From contig CM069439.1 in assembly GCA_035610365.1 (NCBI GenBank), forward strand, positions 23,201,533 to 23,265,532: 64,000 nucleotides of DNA. Reading direction: 5' to 3'. The notes under the pieces were generated by a model, which saw nothing but the letters and a program-made list of their open reading frames with translations, did no database searches and was not told the origin of the DNA. Within the stretch, counting starts at the first letter, position 1; the number at the start of each line of letters is the position of its first letter. The DNA comes from Aquatica leii (taxonomy: Eukaryota; Arthropoda; Insecta; Coleoptera; Lampyridae). The translations under genes were made by a program, and so were the position numbers. This document shows positions 10,901 through 23,256 of the stretch, one piece after another.

Positions 10901-13900
10901 TTTATGTCGCCGACTTCACAGATAGACTCAAGAAGATCTTAGAAAAGAACAATATCGGAGTTGCGTATGGTACCGTTCAAGAAATGAAATAACTTGTAGC
11001 CCTCAAAATGGATCTGGTAATAAAACTAAGTACGAAATGAGTTTACTAACCAGAGAGTCAATATGGAAAGTCATACATAGGTCAGATATGCTCAAACATT
11101 CAACGCAGCTGAACACAAAAAAGTGGAACCGTTATTTGATCACCACTGTCTCGGCATTGCGCACTTCTTGAAGTTTGAGGAATCTAACGACTTAAAGCCG
11201 AAATGCGTTGTCATCTGATCCTATACAGAGAAACCGCTATACATCAGTTCTTGAGGCGCATTAAAGACCACTGTAGCAACATCCAAAAGAAGGTGAACAA
11301 TGTGGTTCTTAGATGTAGTGGCGACACTCCACGAGCAACTTCCCGGGCTCATTCGGTCTACGGCAAGAAGACACAATAGATCCATATTTGCATGCGACAT
11401 TACACGCAATTTTCAATAGAAAAACTCTGATGTAGACCCTTTTCATAGAGCTTAGTAAATAAGTGACATTACTAGCAAGCTGCACACTTTGCGATATCTA
11501 CAAAAGACAAAAAGACGGATTAAAGCACCCTACGGGATTATGTCACCGGTTTCACCGATAGACTCAAGAAGTTCTTATAATAGAAGAATATCGAAGTTGC
11601 ATATGGTACCCTTGAAAAATTAAATAACTTCTATCCCCCAAAATGGATCTGGCAATAAAACTAAGCACTAAAGGGGTTTACTAACCAGAGTGTAAGTGTG
11701 GAATGTCATACATAGGGCTGATAGACACACATAGATTCATATTTGCATGTGACATTACACGCAATTTTCAATAGAAAAACTCTCTGATGAAGACCCTTAT
11801 TCATAGATCTTAGTAATTAAGTGACGTTACTAGCAAGCTCCACACTTTGCGGCATCTACAAAAGACAAAATGCCAAAATGACAGATTAACAGCACCGTAC
11901 AGGATTATATCACCGGCTTCACTGATAGACTAAAGAAGATCTTAGAATAGAAGAATATCGAAGTTGCATATGGTACCCTTCAAAAATGAAATAACTTCTA
12001 TCGCCCAAAATGGATCTGGCAATAAAACTAAGCACTAAAGAGGTTTACTAACCAAAGTGTCAGTGTGGAATAGGACAGACAGGCTGAAACGTTCAACGCA
12101 GAGCTGAACACAAAAAAACGTAGTCGTCATTGGATCACCACTGCTAACATCTTGAAGTTTAAGTAAGAAGTTCAATCTAACGACATAAAGCTGAAATGCT
12201 TTTCCATCTGATCCTACGGAGAAACTACTATAGCAGCATCCGAAAGAAGGTGAACAATGCGGATCTTAAATGTAGTGGTGACACTCATGAGCTACAACCT
12301 TGGCTCATTCGATCTACGGAAAGAAGACACACATAGATTCATATTTGCATGCGACATCACACGCCATTTACAATAGAGAAACTTTTTGATTAGGACTCTT
12401 ACGCGCAGAGATGAGTAAATAAGTGACAGTAAGCTGCACATTTTACAAAATGTACAAAGGACAAAACGCCAAAAAGACTAGCAGCAGCTTTATACAAGTT
12501 TATGTCGCCGGCTTTACAGATAGACTCAAGAAGTTCTTAGAATAGAAGAATATCGAAGTTGCATATGGTATCGTTCAAGAAATGAAATAGCTTCTATCCC
12601 TCAAAATGGATCTGGCAATAAAAGTAATCACGAGAAAAATTTATTGACCAGAGTGTCACTGTGGAATGTCATACATAAGGTAGATAAGCTGAAACATTCA
12701 ACGCAGAGCTGAACACAAAAAAAAACAAAGCCATCATTGGACCAGCACTGCTTTCGGTCATCGCTGGTTTGAGGAAGAGGCCCAATCTAACGACTTTAAG
12801 TTGAAATGCTTTGTCATCTGATCCCACGGAGTGGTGACACTCATGAGTTACAACCCTCATTGGGGCTATGGCAAGAAGGCATATAGATCGATGTTTTCAT
12901 GTGACTTCACACGCCATTTTCAATAGAGAAACTCTGTTATCAGAACATTTACCGACGGAGCTAAGAAAATAAGTGACGTTGCTATAACAAGCTCCATATT
13001 TTGGAACATCTACAAAAGACAAAACTCTAAAAAGAAGGACTAGCAATCGCTTATACAAGATTAAGTCGCTTCACCTATAGACTTAAGAAGATCCTAGAAT
13101 AGAAGAATATCGGAGTTGCGTACAGTACTTACTTCTATCCCCAAAATGGATCCAGCAATAAAACTAAGTACGAAAGGAGTTTACTAACCAGAGTGTCAGT
13201 ATGCAAAGTCATACAAAGGTCAGATATGCTGAATTATTCAACGTAGCTAAACACAAAAAAAGCGGAGCCGTCATTCGGTCACCACTGTCTTAGGCTATTG
13301 CGCACATCTTAAAGTTTGAGGAAGAGGCTTAATCTAACGACTTAAAGTCGAAATGCTTTGTCATCTGATCCTACAGAGAAACCGCTATACATCAGTTCTT
13401 GAGGCGCATTAATGACCAATGTAGCAACATCCGAAAGAAGGTGAACAATGTGGTTCTTAGATGTAGCGACGACACTCCATGAGCAACAACCCGGGCTCAT
13501 TCGGTCTACGGCAAGAAAACCACACATAGATCCATATTTGTACGCGACATTACACAGAGGCTCAATCTAAAGACATAAAGCCGAAATTCTTTGCCATCTG
13601 ATCCTACGGAGAAACTACTATAGCAGCATCCGAAAGAAGGTGAACAATGCGGATCTTAGATGTAGTGGTGACACTCATAAGCTACAACCTAGGCTCATTC
13701 GGTTTACGGCAAGAAGACACACATAGATTGATATTACGCGCAGAGATGAGTAAATAAGTGACAGTAAGCTGCACATTTTACGACATCAGCAAAGAACAAA
13801 ACGACAAAAAGACTAGTAGCAGCTTTATACAAGTTTATGGCGCCAGCTTTACAGATAGACTTAAGAATAGAAGAATATCGAAGTTGCGTTTGGTATCGTT

Positions 13901-14395
13901 CAAAAAATGAAACAGCTTCTATCCCCGAAAATGGATCTGGCAATAAAAGTAATCACGAAAGGAGTTTATTGACTAGAGGGTCAATGTGGATCACCACTGT
14001 TTTCGGTCATCGCTGGTTTAAGGAAGAGGCCCAATCTAACGACTTTAAGCTGAAATGCGCTTTGGCATCTGATCCCACCTAGTGGTGACACTCATGAGTT
14101 ACAACCCTCATTGGGGCTATGGCATAGATGGATGTTTACATGTGACTTCACACGCCACTCTGTAATCAGGACCTTTACCGGCAGAGCTAAGTAAATAAGT
14201 GACGTTACTAACAAGCTCCACATTTTGCAACATCTACAAAAGACAAAACTCTAAAAAAAAAGGACTACCAATCACTTATACCAAACTTATACAAGATTAT
14301 GTCGCTTCACCGATAGACTTAAGAAGATCTTAGAATATCGGAGTTGCGTATGGTACCGTACAATAAATGAAATAACTCTCCAAAATGGATCTAGC

Positions 14396-15349
14396 TAGTG
14401 TTGGGCGATTATGAATGATATAATCGAGATATATCGATTATAGCCAAATAATCGATTATTCGATTATACTTTCGAAATAATCGATATATCATTCATTTGA
14501 AACAACCGAGAAGCAGTACTAATGAATGCCAAGAATGCAACGAATAATACAAAATATAAAATGTCAAACATATAGAAATCGACACGACTCGATACGAGTC
14601 GAAACGAACTCGATACCATGTCTCGAATCATTCGAAATAATCGAAATAATCTAATGAATGAAACGAAATATGAAATATCAAATATATCGAAATAATCGAA
14701 ATCGACACGACTCGCTACGACTCGACACGAACTCGACACCATGTCTCGAATCATTCGAATGATTAATATAAGGTCTGTAATCGACTAATTAAGCTAGTCA
14801 CGCGGCGCAATATTCAAAATATTGGAAACTTTCATTTTAAATTACTTTTTGAGTAATCGTACGTTTAATTATCACCGAAATTGTTAATAATTAAAGTGAA
14901 AATGTTAAACTAACCACTTTACAAGAATTAGTAGATGAATGAAATAAATTTATTAATTCTAAAGAACATTAACTTTAGATTGATTATTATTTAATTTCAG
15001 GCTCATTATTATCCATAATAAGATGTAGATATTGTAGATGTAGTAAAGTGTTGTAATCAGAAAACCTTTTTTAATCAAATAAAAAAAACTAAAATAAAAT
15101 AACCGAATCGCGATTTGTAAGAGGATACTACTATTCGGCCAATAGGATGGCAGCAATTAAGCGCGGTAAATTTAAATTGCTACTCCTACAAATTAGTTTT
15201 TCCCACGGATTCAAATCGAAACATATGATCGATAATACTGCGCATGCTCCATTATTCATAATCGAAACATCGAATGATCATTCGATTATGCAAAACGAGA
15301 TATTTCGATTATTTCGATTATTGAAATATATCGATTATGCCCAACACTA
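14396..15349. mobile_element. Short non-autonomous hAT-type element rich in AATCGA motifs
   Basis: The ends read TAGTGTTGGGC at 14396 and its complement GCCCAACACTA ending at 15349. An exact 8-bp target duplication, GATCTAGC, flanks them (14388-14395, 15350-15357). The terminal 60-100 bp on both sides are dense in ATCGAT/AATCGA repeats, like transposase-binding subterminal repeats. Near 14575-14755 a segment of about 120 bp with CGACACGACTCG and ATGTCTCGAATCATTCG is present twice in tandem. No transposase frame is visible, so it must be moved in trans. It sits inside the Penelope-derived array. Confidence 0.87.
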
Positions 15350-15545
15350 GATCTAGCAATAAAATTAAGTACGAAAGGAGTTTACTAACCAGAGCGTCAA
15401 TGTGGAATGTCATACATAGAACAAACAGGCTGACACAAAGAAAGAAGATCTAAGAATAGAAGAATGTCGGAGTTGCCTATGGTACCGTTCAAAAAAAGAA
15501 ATAACTTCTATCACCAAAATAGATCTAGCACGAAAGGAGTGTGAA

Positions 15546-17124
<1,579 letters not shown>

Positions 17125-17285
17125 TCTAAGTATTTACACGAATTTTAGTTATACAGTGTACTTATAATTTACAAAGCTTTATGAATTTTATTATTTTTTA
17201 TGATTAATCTAATGTAGACTATTGTATAAAGAAGTATTAATTTATCTGGTACATCAGTCACCGCTACACCTACATTTGCATTCCA

Positions 17286-17291
17286 AATAAA
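17286..17291 (+). terminator. Likely polyadenylation signal of the UMP-CMP kinase gene
   Basis: AATAAA lies 162 bp after the stop codon, in AT-rich sequence and before the first sign of the antisense retroelement. It is the first canonical hexamer downstream of the stop that I noticed. Confidence 0.55.
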
Positions 17292-17429
17292 CGTTGAGTC
17301 AATAGCTGAATTATTTACTTTACTTTATATTTTTTAAATCATTTTAAAAACATGTTATTGTTTACCATTGGAACTGGGAATTACAAAAATCAAGTACACA
17401 GTATTGAAGTTATTTAAAATGAAAGATTG

Positions 17430-17755
17430 CAATTCTGTAGAAGATTCTCCGACATTGATAGCACTTCAAAATCATTTCTTCAGCACAAGCGGATATTGCA
17501 ATAACTTCTGTTTAGAATACGGTTGCTAGACAGCCCAGGTATACGCTAAAATAGCTCCCTGATCTACCGGCGATATTCCCTCCAGTACTTTATGTTCAGT
17601 TTTGGAACCATCTGTATACCAGATGATTGCTTGCTGCTTTCTCGGTTATTGCTTATTTGCCTCTTTTTCCTTTTCTTAGTATAACTACCTGATAAGGTTT
17701 GTGGAAGTTTTGACTTCATCCTTAGCATGCAGCTTTTGTTTATGTGATCCAACAA
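17430..17755 (-). pseudogene. RNase H remnant of a non-LTR retrotransposon
   Basis: On the - strand the sequence encodes AIIWYTDGSKTEHK, then after a frame change YFSVYLGCLATVF, a stop, and TEVIAISACAEEM. This is the DGS...LG..ATVFQAE..AI pattern of the RNase H domain that ends the pol ORF of R1/I/Jockey-type elements. The glutamine of ATVFQ is a stop (TAA). Together with the endonuclease remnant just to its right, it suggests one antisense element whose RT has been lost. Confidence 0.7.
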
Positions 17756-17759
17756 TCTT

Positions 17760-18355
17760 TGTATGATATCCTATTCTAGCACGAGTGTGTTCCCCTATCC
17801 GTTAGATTTTAACCAGTTGGTACTGCCAAAAGGACCATGAGCTTTATATGGTGCAAAAGATTTCACAGCCCAAATCTTACTTCTGTCAGTTTTCAGTCTT
17901 TAAACCCCCGTTTTTTAGGTGGGCAGTGCTTCTAGGATTCTTTCGCTTTTCTAATAGCGTAGCCAAATTTTCGGCGAGAAGTTTTGTCTTCTTCCAATCT
18001 TTTTGGTCCGATTAAAAAGGTTACGAATTTATTCGCTTAGAGAGAAAAGTTCCGGGTTCCACCAATGTATCTCTAGGCCGATACATCCCTTGATGATAAC
18101 GTTCATCAGTTCTATTTCCAACAAGGTTTGAAGTATTGACATTCATTCAGTCTCTGCGTAAGTGTGTCCCTAAAAACGGCAAGTTCTTTACGATTTCCAC
18201 ATTTCTCTTTCTGGTTGGTCGTACGGAAGGTGTAACACGACGCCAGTATAAGGTTTCGTATCTTCCCAGTCCCACGCCGTTCATAAGGGCAAAGTCGTGA
18301 GGTGCACGACGGTGCCGAAAAGCCTCAAAAGTAAAAAAAAAATAAAGTAACAAAC
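17760..18355 (-). pseudogene. Non-LTR endonuclease-linker remnant, unit A
   Basis: On the - strand the frame starting near 18353 reads FEAFRHRRAPHDFALMNG, then GLGRYETLYWRR. After frame changes come the downstream blocks seen more clearly in unit B. The mix of reading frames shows decay. See the unit B entry for the basis of the family call. Confidence 0.6.
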
Positions 18356-18780
18356 AACATTGTCAAAACAAAATTTATAATGATAAAAAAACCAGTAAAG
18401 AATTGCTAGCTATTACATTGTTTTTTATTTTTACTCTTTCAGACGATGGAACCAATAAATTACTTCTCCAAAATAATATATTTTCCAAAAGAGAATACGC
18501 AATAATAGCATTTATTCGATCGAATACGTAACATGATAACATGAATTGTGTGAACTCAAATATGATTTTATTCATGTTTGAACTTGAAATTTGGCTTGCA
18601 ACGAACGAGCAAACGTTTTTCTTGTCTGAGCTTGCAATGTATGAAACTTTATATATTTAAGCGCTGCATCAGTCGCGATTTCATTTGTTGCCTGATGTCC
18701 GATCGATAATTAACTTAGCGAAAGTGAAAAGGTGCATGGGGTAAAAGATATCTGCTTTTGAAACTTTAGTTTTTTTCAAT
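18350..18780. other. AT-rich non-coding segment of unit A (repeated at about 19915-20345 and 21480-21920)
   Basis: No coding signal is present. It ends with ACTTTATATATTTAAGCGC followed about 13 bp later by TCAGTCGCG, which looks like a TATA box and an arthropod initiator (TCAGT). The spacing is shorter than the usual 25-30 bp, so promoter function is only a possibility. The same bases are kept in all three units. Confidence 0.4.
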
Positions 18781-18784
18781 TAGA

Positions 18785-19349
18785 AATTGAACAAGATGAA
18801 GCTTGTGTAAAAAAGGATCGGGACGAAGGAGTAGCATTTACAAATTCTTATTTTGAAGCATTATCTAAAGGTAAGGACTTTTTAAAAGATAGCGGCTTCC
18901 CTGTTTCCGGAAATGAAAGTAATGCGTCCATAGAAGCAAAAATAAAATTACCACAATTAGTGTTGCCATCGTTTAATGGCGAACAGCGTAATTGGATTAG
19001 TTTTCGTGATAATTTCTTGGCGATTATTCATAATAATAACACATTACCCGAAATAGAAAAGTTTAGGTATTTACGCGGGCAGTTGACAGGTGCAGCGGCT
19101 GTAGCTATACAAAGCTTACAAATAACCGAAGCAAATTACCAAATTGCTTGGGATATTTTAAAAGAACGCTTTGAAAATAAACGACAGTCAGTTGAATTGC
19201 ATATCGGGGATATATTGAATTTTAAAATTATAACAAAGCAGACGTATAATGATATTCGCAATCTTCTAGATATTTTAACGCCTATTCTAGCACGAGTGTT
19301 TCCCTATCCGTTAGATTTTAACCAATTGGTACTGCCAAAAGGACCATGA
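18785..19349 (+). pseudogene. BEL/Pao gag fragment, unit A
   Basis: The frame reads LEIEQDEACVKKDRDEG through MLPSFNGEQRNWISFRDNFL to DILNFKIITKQTYNDIRNLL. It corresponds almost base for base to 32650-33170 of the BEL element in this window, i.e. Gag residues of about 50-225. It is open throughout but lacks the BEL start codon, zinc knuckles and pol. It stops shortly after crossing into the next unit (TPILARVFPYPLDFNQ). It might be translated from 18960, but there is no evidence it is. Confidence 0.8.
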
Positions 19350-19915
19350 GCTTTATATGGTGCAGAAGATTTCACAGCCCAAATCTTACTTCTGTCAGTT
19401 TTCAGTCTTTAAACCCCCATTTTTTAGGTGGGCAGTGCTTCTAGGATTCTTTCGCTTTTCTAATAGCGTAGCCAAATTTTCGGCGAGAAGTTTTGTCTTC
19501 TTCCAATCTTTTTGGTCCGATTAAAAAGGTTACGAATTTATTCGCTTAGAGAGAAAAGTTCCGAGTTCCACCAATGTATCTCTTGGCTGATTCTTCTTAC
19601 TTTTAACGCGCAACTACTTTCATAAGTGTCTAATATGATACATCCCTTGATGATAACGTTCATCAGTTCTATTTCCACCAAGGTTTGAAGTCTTGACGGA
19701 CATTCATTCAGTCTCTGCGTAAGTGTGTCCCTAAAGACGGCAAGTTCTTTACGATTTCCACACTTCTCTTTCTGGTTGGTCATACGGAAGGTGTAACGAC
19801 GCCAGTATAAGGTTTCGTATCTTCCCAGTCCCGCGCCGTTCATAAGGGCAAAGTCGTGAGGTGCACGACGGTGCCGAAAAGCCTCAAAAGTAAAAAAAAA
19901 AAAATTAAGTAACAA
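19281..19915 (-). pseudogene. Non-LTR endonuclease-linker remnant, unit B
   Basis: This is the clearest copy. From 19915 down, 125 residues are open, including FRDTLTQRLNECPSRL and YESSCALKVRRISQEIHWW, then WNSELFSLSE. After a stop come IRNLFNRTKK and, in another frame, AIRKAKES. This is the linker between the AP endonuclease and RT of R1/Jockey-type elements, where the pattern is S..CP.K......WWN.EL..LR..V...FNR and IRKAK..SW. It is broken by stops and shifts. Confidence 0.68.
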
Positions 19916-20344
19916 ACAACATTGTCAAAACAAAATTTATAATGATAAAAAAACCAGTAAGGAATTGCTAGCTATTACATTGTTTTTTATTTTTACTCTT
20001 TCAGACGAGGGAACCAATAAATTACTTCTCCAAAATAATATATTTTCCAAAAGAGAGTACGCAATAATAGCATTTATTTGATCGAATACGTAACATGATA
20101 ACATGAATTTTGTGAACTCAAATATGATTTTATTAATGTTTGAGCTTGAAATTTGGCTTGCAACGAACGAGCAAACGTTTTTCTTGTCTGAGCTTGCAAT
20201 GTATGAAACTTTATATATTTAAGCGCTGCATCAGTCGCGATTTCATTTGTTGCCTGATTTCCGATCGATAATTAACTTAGCGAAAGTGAAAAGGTGCATG
20301 GGGTAAAAGATATCTGCTTTTGAAACTTTAGTTTTTTTCAATTA

Positions 20345-20896
20345 GAAATTGAACAAGATGAAGCTTGTGTAAAAAAGTATCGGGACGAAGGAGTAACATT
20401 TACAAATTCTTATTTTGAAGCATTATCTAAAGGTAAGGAATTTTTAAAAGATAGCGGCTTCCCTGTTTCCGGAAATGAAAGTAATGCGTCCATAGAAGCA
20501 AACATAAAATTACCACAATTAGTGTTGCCATCGTTTAATGGCGAACAGCGTAATTGGATTAGTTTTCGTGATAATTTCTTGGCGATTATTCATAATAATA
20601 ACACATTACCCGAAATAGAAAAGTTTAGGTATTTACGCGGGCAGTTGACAGGTGCAGCGGCTGTAGCTATACAAAGCTTACAAATAACCGAAGCAAATTA
20701 CCAAATTGCTTGGGATATTTTAAAAGAACGCTTTGAAAATAAACGACAGTCAGTTGAATTGCATATCGGGGATATATTGAATTTTAAAATTATAACAAAG
20801 CAGACGTATAATGATATTCGCAATCTTCTAGATATTTTAACGGTAAATTTGAGAAGGTTGGATAGTGTAGGTGTAGATCCAACAATCTTTGTATGA
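20345..20896 (+). pseudogene. BEL/Pao gag fragment, unit B
   Basis: The same part of BEL Gag as in unit A is open from about 20345 through 20896. The last codons continue further into BEL sequence (VNLRRLDSVGVD) before the join to the next unit at GATCCAACAATC. Differences from unit A are a few substitutions only. Confidence 0.8.
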
Positions 20897-21480
20897 TATC
20901 CTATTCTAGCACGAGTGTTTCCCTATCCGTTAGATTTTAACCAGTTGGTACTGCCAAAAGGACCATGAGCTTTATATGGTGCAGAAGATTTCACAGCCCA
21001 AATCTTACTTCTGTCAGTTTTCAGTCTTTAAACTCCCGTTTTTTAGGTGGGCAGTGCTTCTAGGATTCTTTCGCTTTTTTAATAGCGTAGCCAAATTTTC
21101 GGCGAGAAGTTTTGTCTTCTTCCAATCTTTTTGGTCCGATTAAAAAGGTTACGAATTTATTCGCTTAGAGAGAAAAGTTACTTTTAACGCGCAACTACTT
21201 TCATAAGTGTCTAATATGATTCATCCCTTGATGATAACGTTCATCAGTTCTATTTCCACCAAGGTTTGAAGTATTGACGGACATTCATTCAGTCTCTGCG
21301 TAAGTGTGTCCCTAAAGACGGCAAGTTCTTTACGATTTCTACACTTCTCTTTCTGGTTGGTCATACGGAAGGTGTAACGACGCCAGTATAAGGTTTCGTA
21401 TCTTCCCAGTCCCGCGCCGTTCATAAGGGCAAAGTCGTGTGGTGCACGACGGTGCCGAAAAGCCTCAAAAGTAAAAAAAA
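20890..21480 (-). pseudogene. Non-LTR endonuclease-linker remnant, unit C
   Basis: This is a third copy of the antisense remnant. It carries a deletion of about 30 bp around 21180, relative to 19560-19590 of unit B, which removes the ISQEIHWW block. The frame 21221-21424 keeps FRDTLTQRLNECPS. Confidence 0.62.
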
Positions 21481-21919
21481 AGATAAAGTAACAAACAACA
21501 TTGTCAAAACAAAATTTATAATGATAAAAAAACCAGTAAAGAATTGCTAGCTATTACATTGTTTTTTATTTTTACTCTTTGAGACGAGGGAACCAATAAA
21601 TTACTTCTCCAAAATAATATATTTTCCAAAAGAGAGTACGCAATAATAGCATTTATTCGATCGAATACGTAACATGATAACATGAATTGTGTGAACTCAA
21701 ATATGATTTTATTAATGTTTGAGCTTGAAATTTGGCTTGCAACGAACGAGCAAGCGTTTTTCCTGTCTGAGCTTGCAATGTATGAAACTTTATATATTTA
21801 AGCGCTGCATCGGTCGCGATTTCATTTGTTGCCTGATGTCCGATCGATAATTAACTTAGCGAAGTGAAAAGGTGCATGGGGTAAAAGAGATCTGCTTTTG
21901 AAACTTTAGTTTTTTTCAG

Positions 21920-22620
21920 TTAGAAATTGAACAAGATGAAGCTTGTGTAAAAAAGGATCGGGGCGAAGGAGTAGCATTTACAAATTCTTATTTTGAAGCA
22001 TTATCTAAAGGTAAGGAATTTTTAAACATAACGGCTTCCCTGTTTCCGGAAATGAAAGTAATGCGTCGATAGAAGCAAAAATAAAACTACCACAATTAGT
22101 GTTGCCATCGTTTAATGGCGAACAGCGTAATTGGATTAGTTTTCGTGATAATTTCTTGGCGATTATTCATAATAAAAACACATTACCCGAAATAGAAAAG
22201 TTTAGGTATTTACGCGGCCAGTTGACAGGTGCAGCGGCTGTAGCTATACAAAGCTTACAAATAACCGAAGCAAATTACCAAATTGTTTGGGATATTTTAA
22301 AAGAATGCTTTGAAAATAAACGACAGTCAGTTGAATTGCATATCGGGGATATATTGAATTTTAAAATCATAACAAAGCAGACGTATAATGATATTCGCAA
22401 TCTTCTAGATATTTTACCGGTAAATTTGAAAAGTTTGGATAGTGTAGGTGTAGATACCAATTCGTGGAATGCGATTTTAATTCAAATGTTAGCAGGAAAA
22501 CTTGATGCGGTTACTTATAAAGAATGGAGAGCGGGTAAAATAAAATACGAGTTGCCAACGTTAGAGGAATTTAAAGAGTTTTTAAAAGAGCGATGTTTTA
22601 ATAAAATTATCTCCTCTTAG
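21920..22620 (+). pseudogene. BEL/Pao gag fragment, unit C (longest)
   Basis: The open part, 22099-22620 (173 aa), runs from MLPSFNGEQRNW further into Gag than the other copies: SWNAILIQMLAGKLDAV and YELPTLEEFKEFLKERC, matching 33200-33335 of the BEL element. A 1-nt loss near 22025 shifts the frame upstream of it. It ends in unrelated sequence just before the zinc-knuckle region. Confidence 0.8.
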
Positions 22621-23256
22621 TCTAGTCAACTATAAGCAGACTCCCGAAAATTTTTTGCTCGTTTAAAACCGAAATTTTGCCTGTTCAGCGGAACCCGCGC
22701 GATAAGAAGAGAAGAACAGGTGAAAAAACCTCTCCGGTCCTTCGACTAAATGTAAATGCAAGATCATTACATAATTTAGATTTATGAAGCAACCGTTTTA
22801 TAATTCGATCAAGATATCAATAAACATCAGAAAGTTAGGACATGCCAAATTTAAGTCTTTTAAACGCATACACAGATATGATAATAGGTTTAAATCCCTA
22901 CACGTACACAAAAATTATTTTAAACAGAAAAAGAGTTAGTTAACTGACGGCCTGTCGGTGGGTCCTGGTTACGGAAGCAACCCAGCTAAAGTTGAAGAGT
23001 TGGTACAAACAAACGTGGGTCAAAAATACACATATCATACACACATCATAATATATCAAAAAAATGTTATAAAATGTGAAGTCCATTTAGCATGGAAAAG
23101 CAAGCTACCGCGACTTTAATGCATAAAAGCAGGCACTTGTTTATATCATAGAGCCAAGATGCACTACTTCACATAAAAGTACAGAGTACAAGCTCCGCAT
23201 AGTATGAGAACTACCTGCGTCAACACGCTGTTTGTCCATCACGGTAAATAAAACAT
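22621..23256. other. Unannotated intergenic sequence
   Basis: No long frame, inverted repeat or family motif was found between the last BEL gag fragment and the CCCAGC-ended element. Confidence 0.5.

Larger units (their letters stand above)
1580..15545 (+). repeat. Tandem array of decayed Penelope-like element C-terminal units (about 15 copies)
   Basis: A unit of about 370-660 bp recurs in the same orientation. Its hallmark, coding for CQCGMSYIGQTG, lies near 1680, 2100, 2610, 3220, 3855, 4497, 9810, 10467, 11055, 11690, 12056, 12647, 13192, 13977 and 15390. Translated in shifting frames, a unit reads YGKKTHIDPYLHAT, then IHRA..ISD, then a FTDRLKKIL linker, then GVY..CQCGMSYIGQTG, then KFEEE.QSN and LYRETAIH. 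That is the order of the end of a Penelope reverse transcriptase followed by its GIY-YIG endonuclease. Every unit has stops and frameshifts, so none can code for a working enzyme. The array is interrupted by a hAT transposon (4630-9506) and a short hAT-type element (14396-15349). The identity rests on motif order; a very old satellite seeded by a Penelope copy is the same thing in other words. Confidence 0.72.
17750..22620. repeat. Threefold tandem duplication of a chimeric retroelement unit of about 1.57 kb
   Basis: Three head-to-tail units (about 17750-19278, 19281-20878, 20879-22620) each contain, in order, an antisense non-LTR endonuclease-linker remnant (about 600 bp), a non-coding AT-rich segment (about 430 bp) and a sense fragment of a BEL/Pao gag. 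Equivalent points (the MLPSFNGEQRNW start) lie at 18960, 20522 and 22099, spacings of 1562 and 1577 bp. Units look nearly identical, with few substitutions and small indels, so the amplification is recent. The unit border is marked by CCTATTCTAGCACGAGTGT. Confidence 0.88.

Noticed and set aside
1580..15545. CRISPR-like array
   Set aside because: Units are hundreds of bases, degenerate and protein-derived in an animal genome; no short direct repeats with unique spacers.
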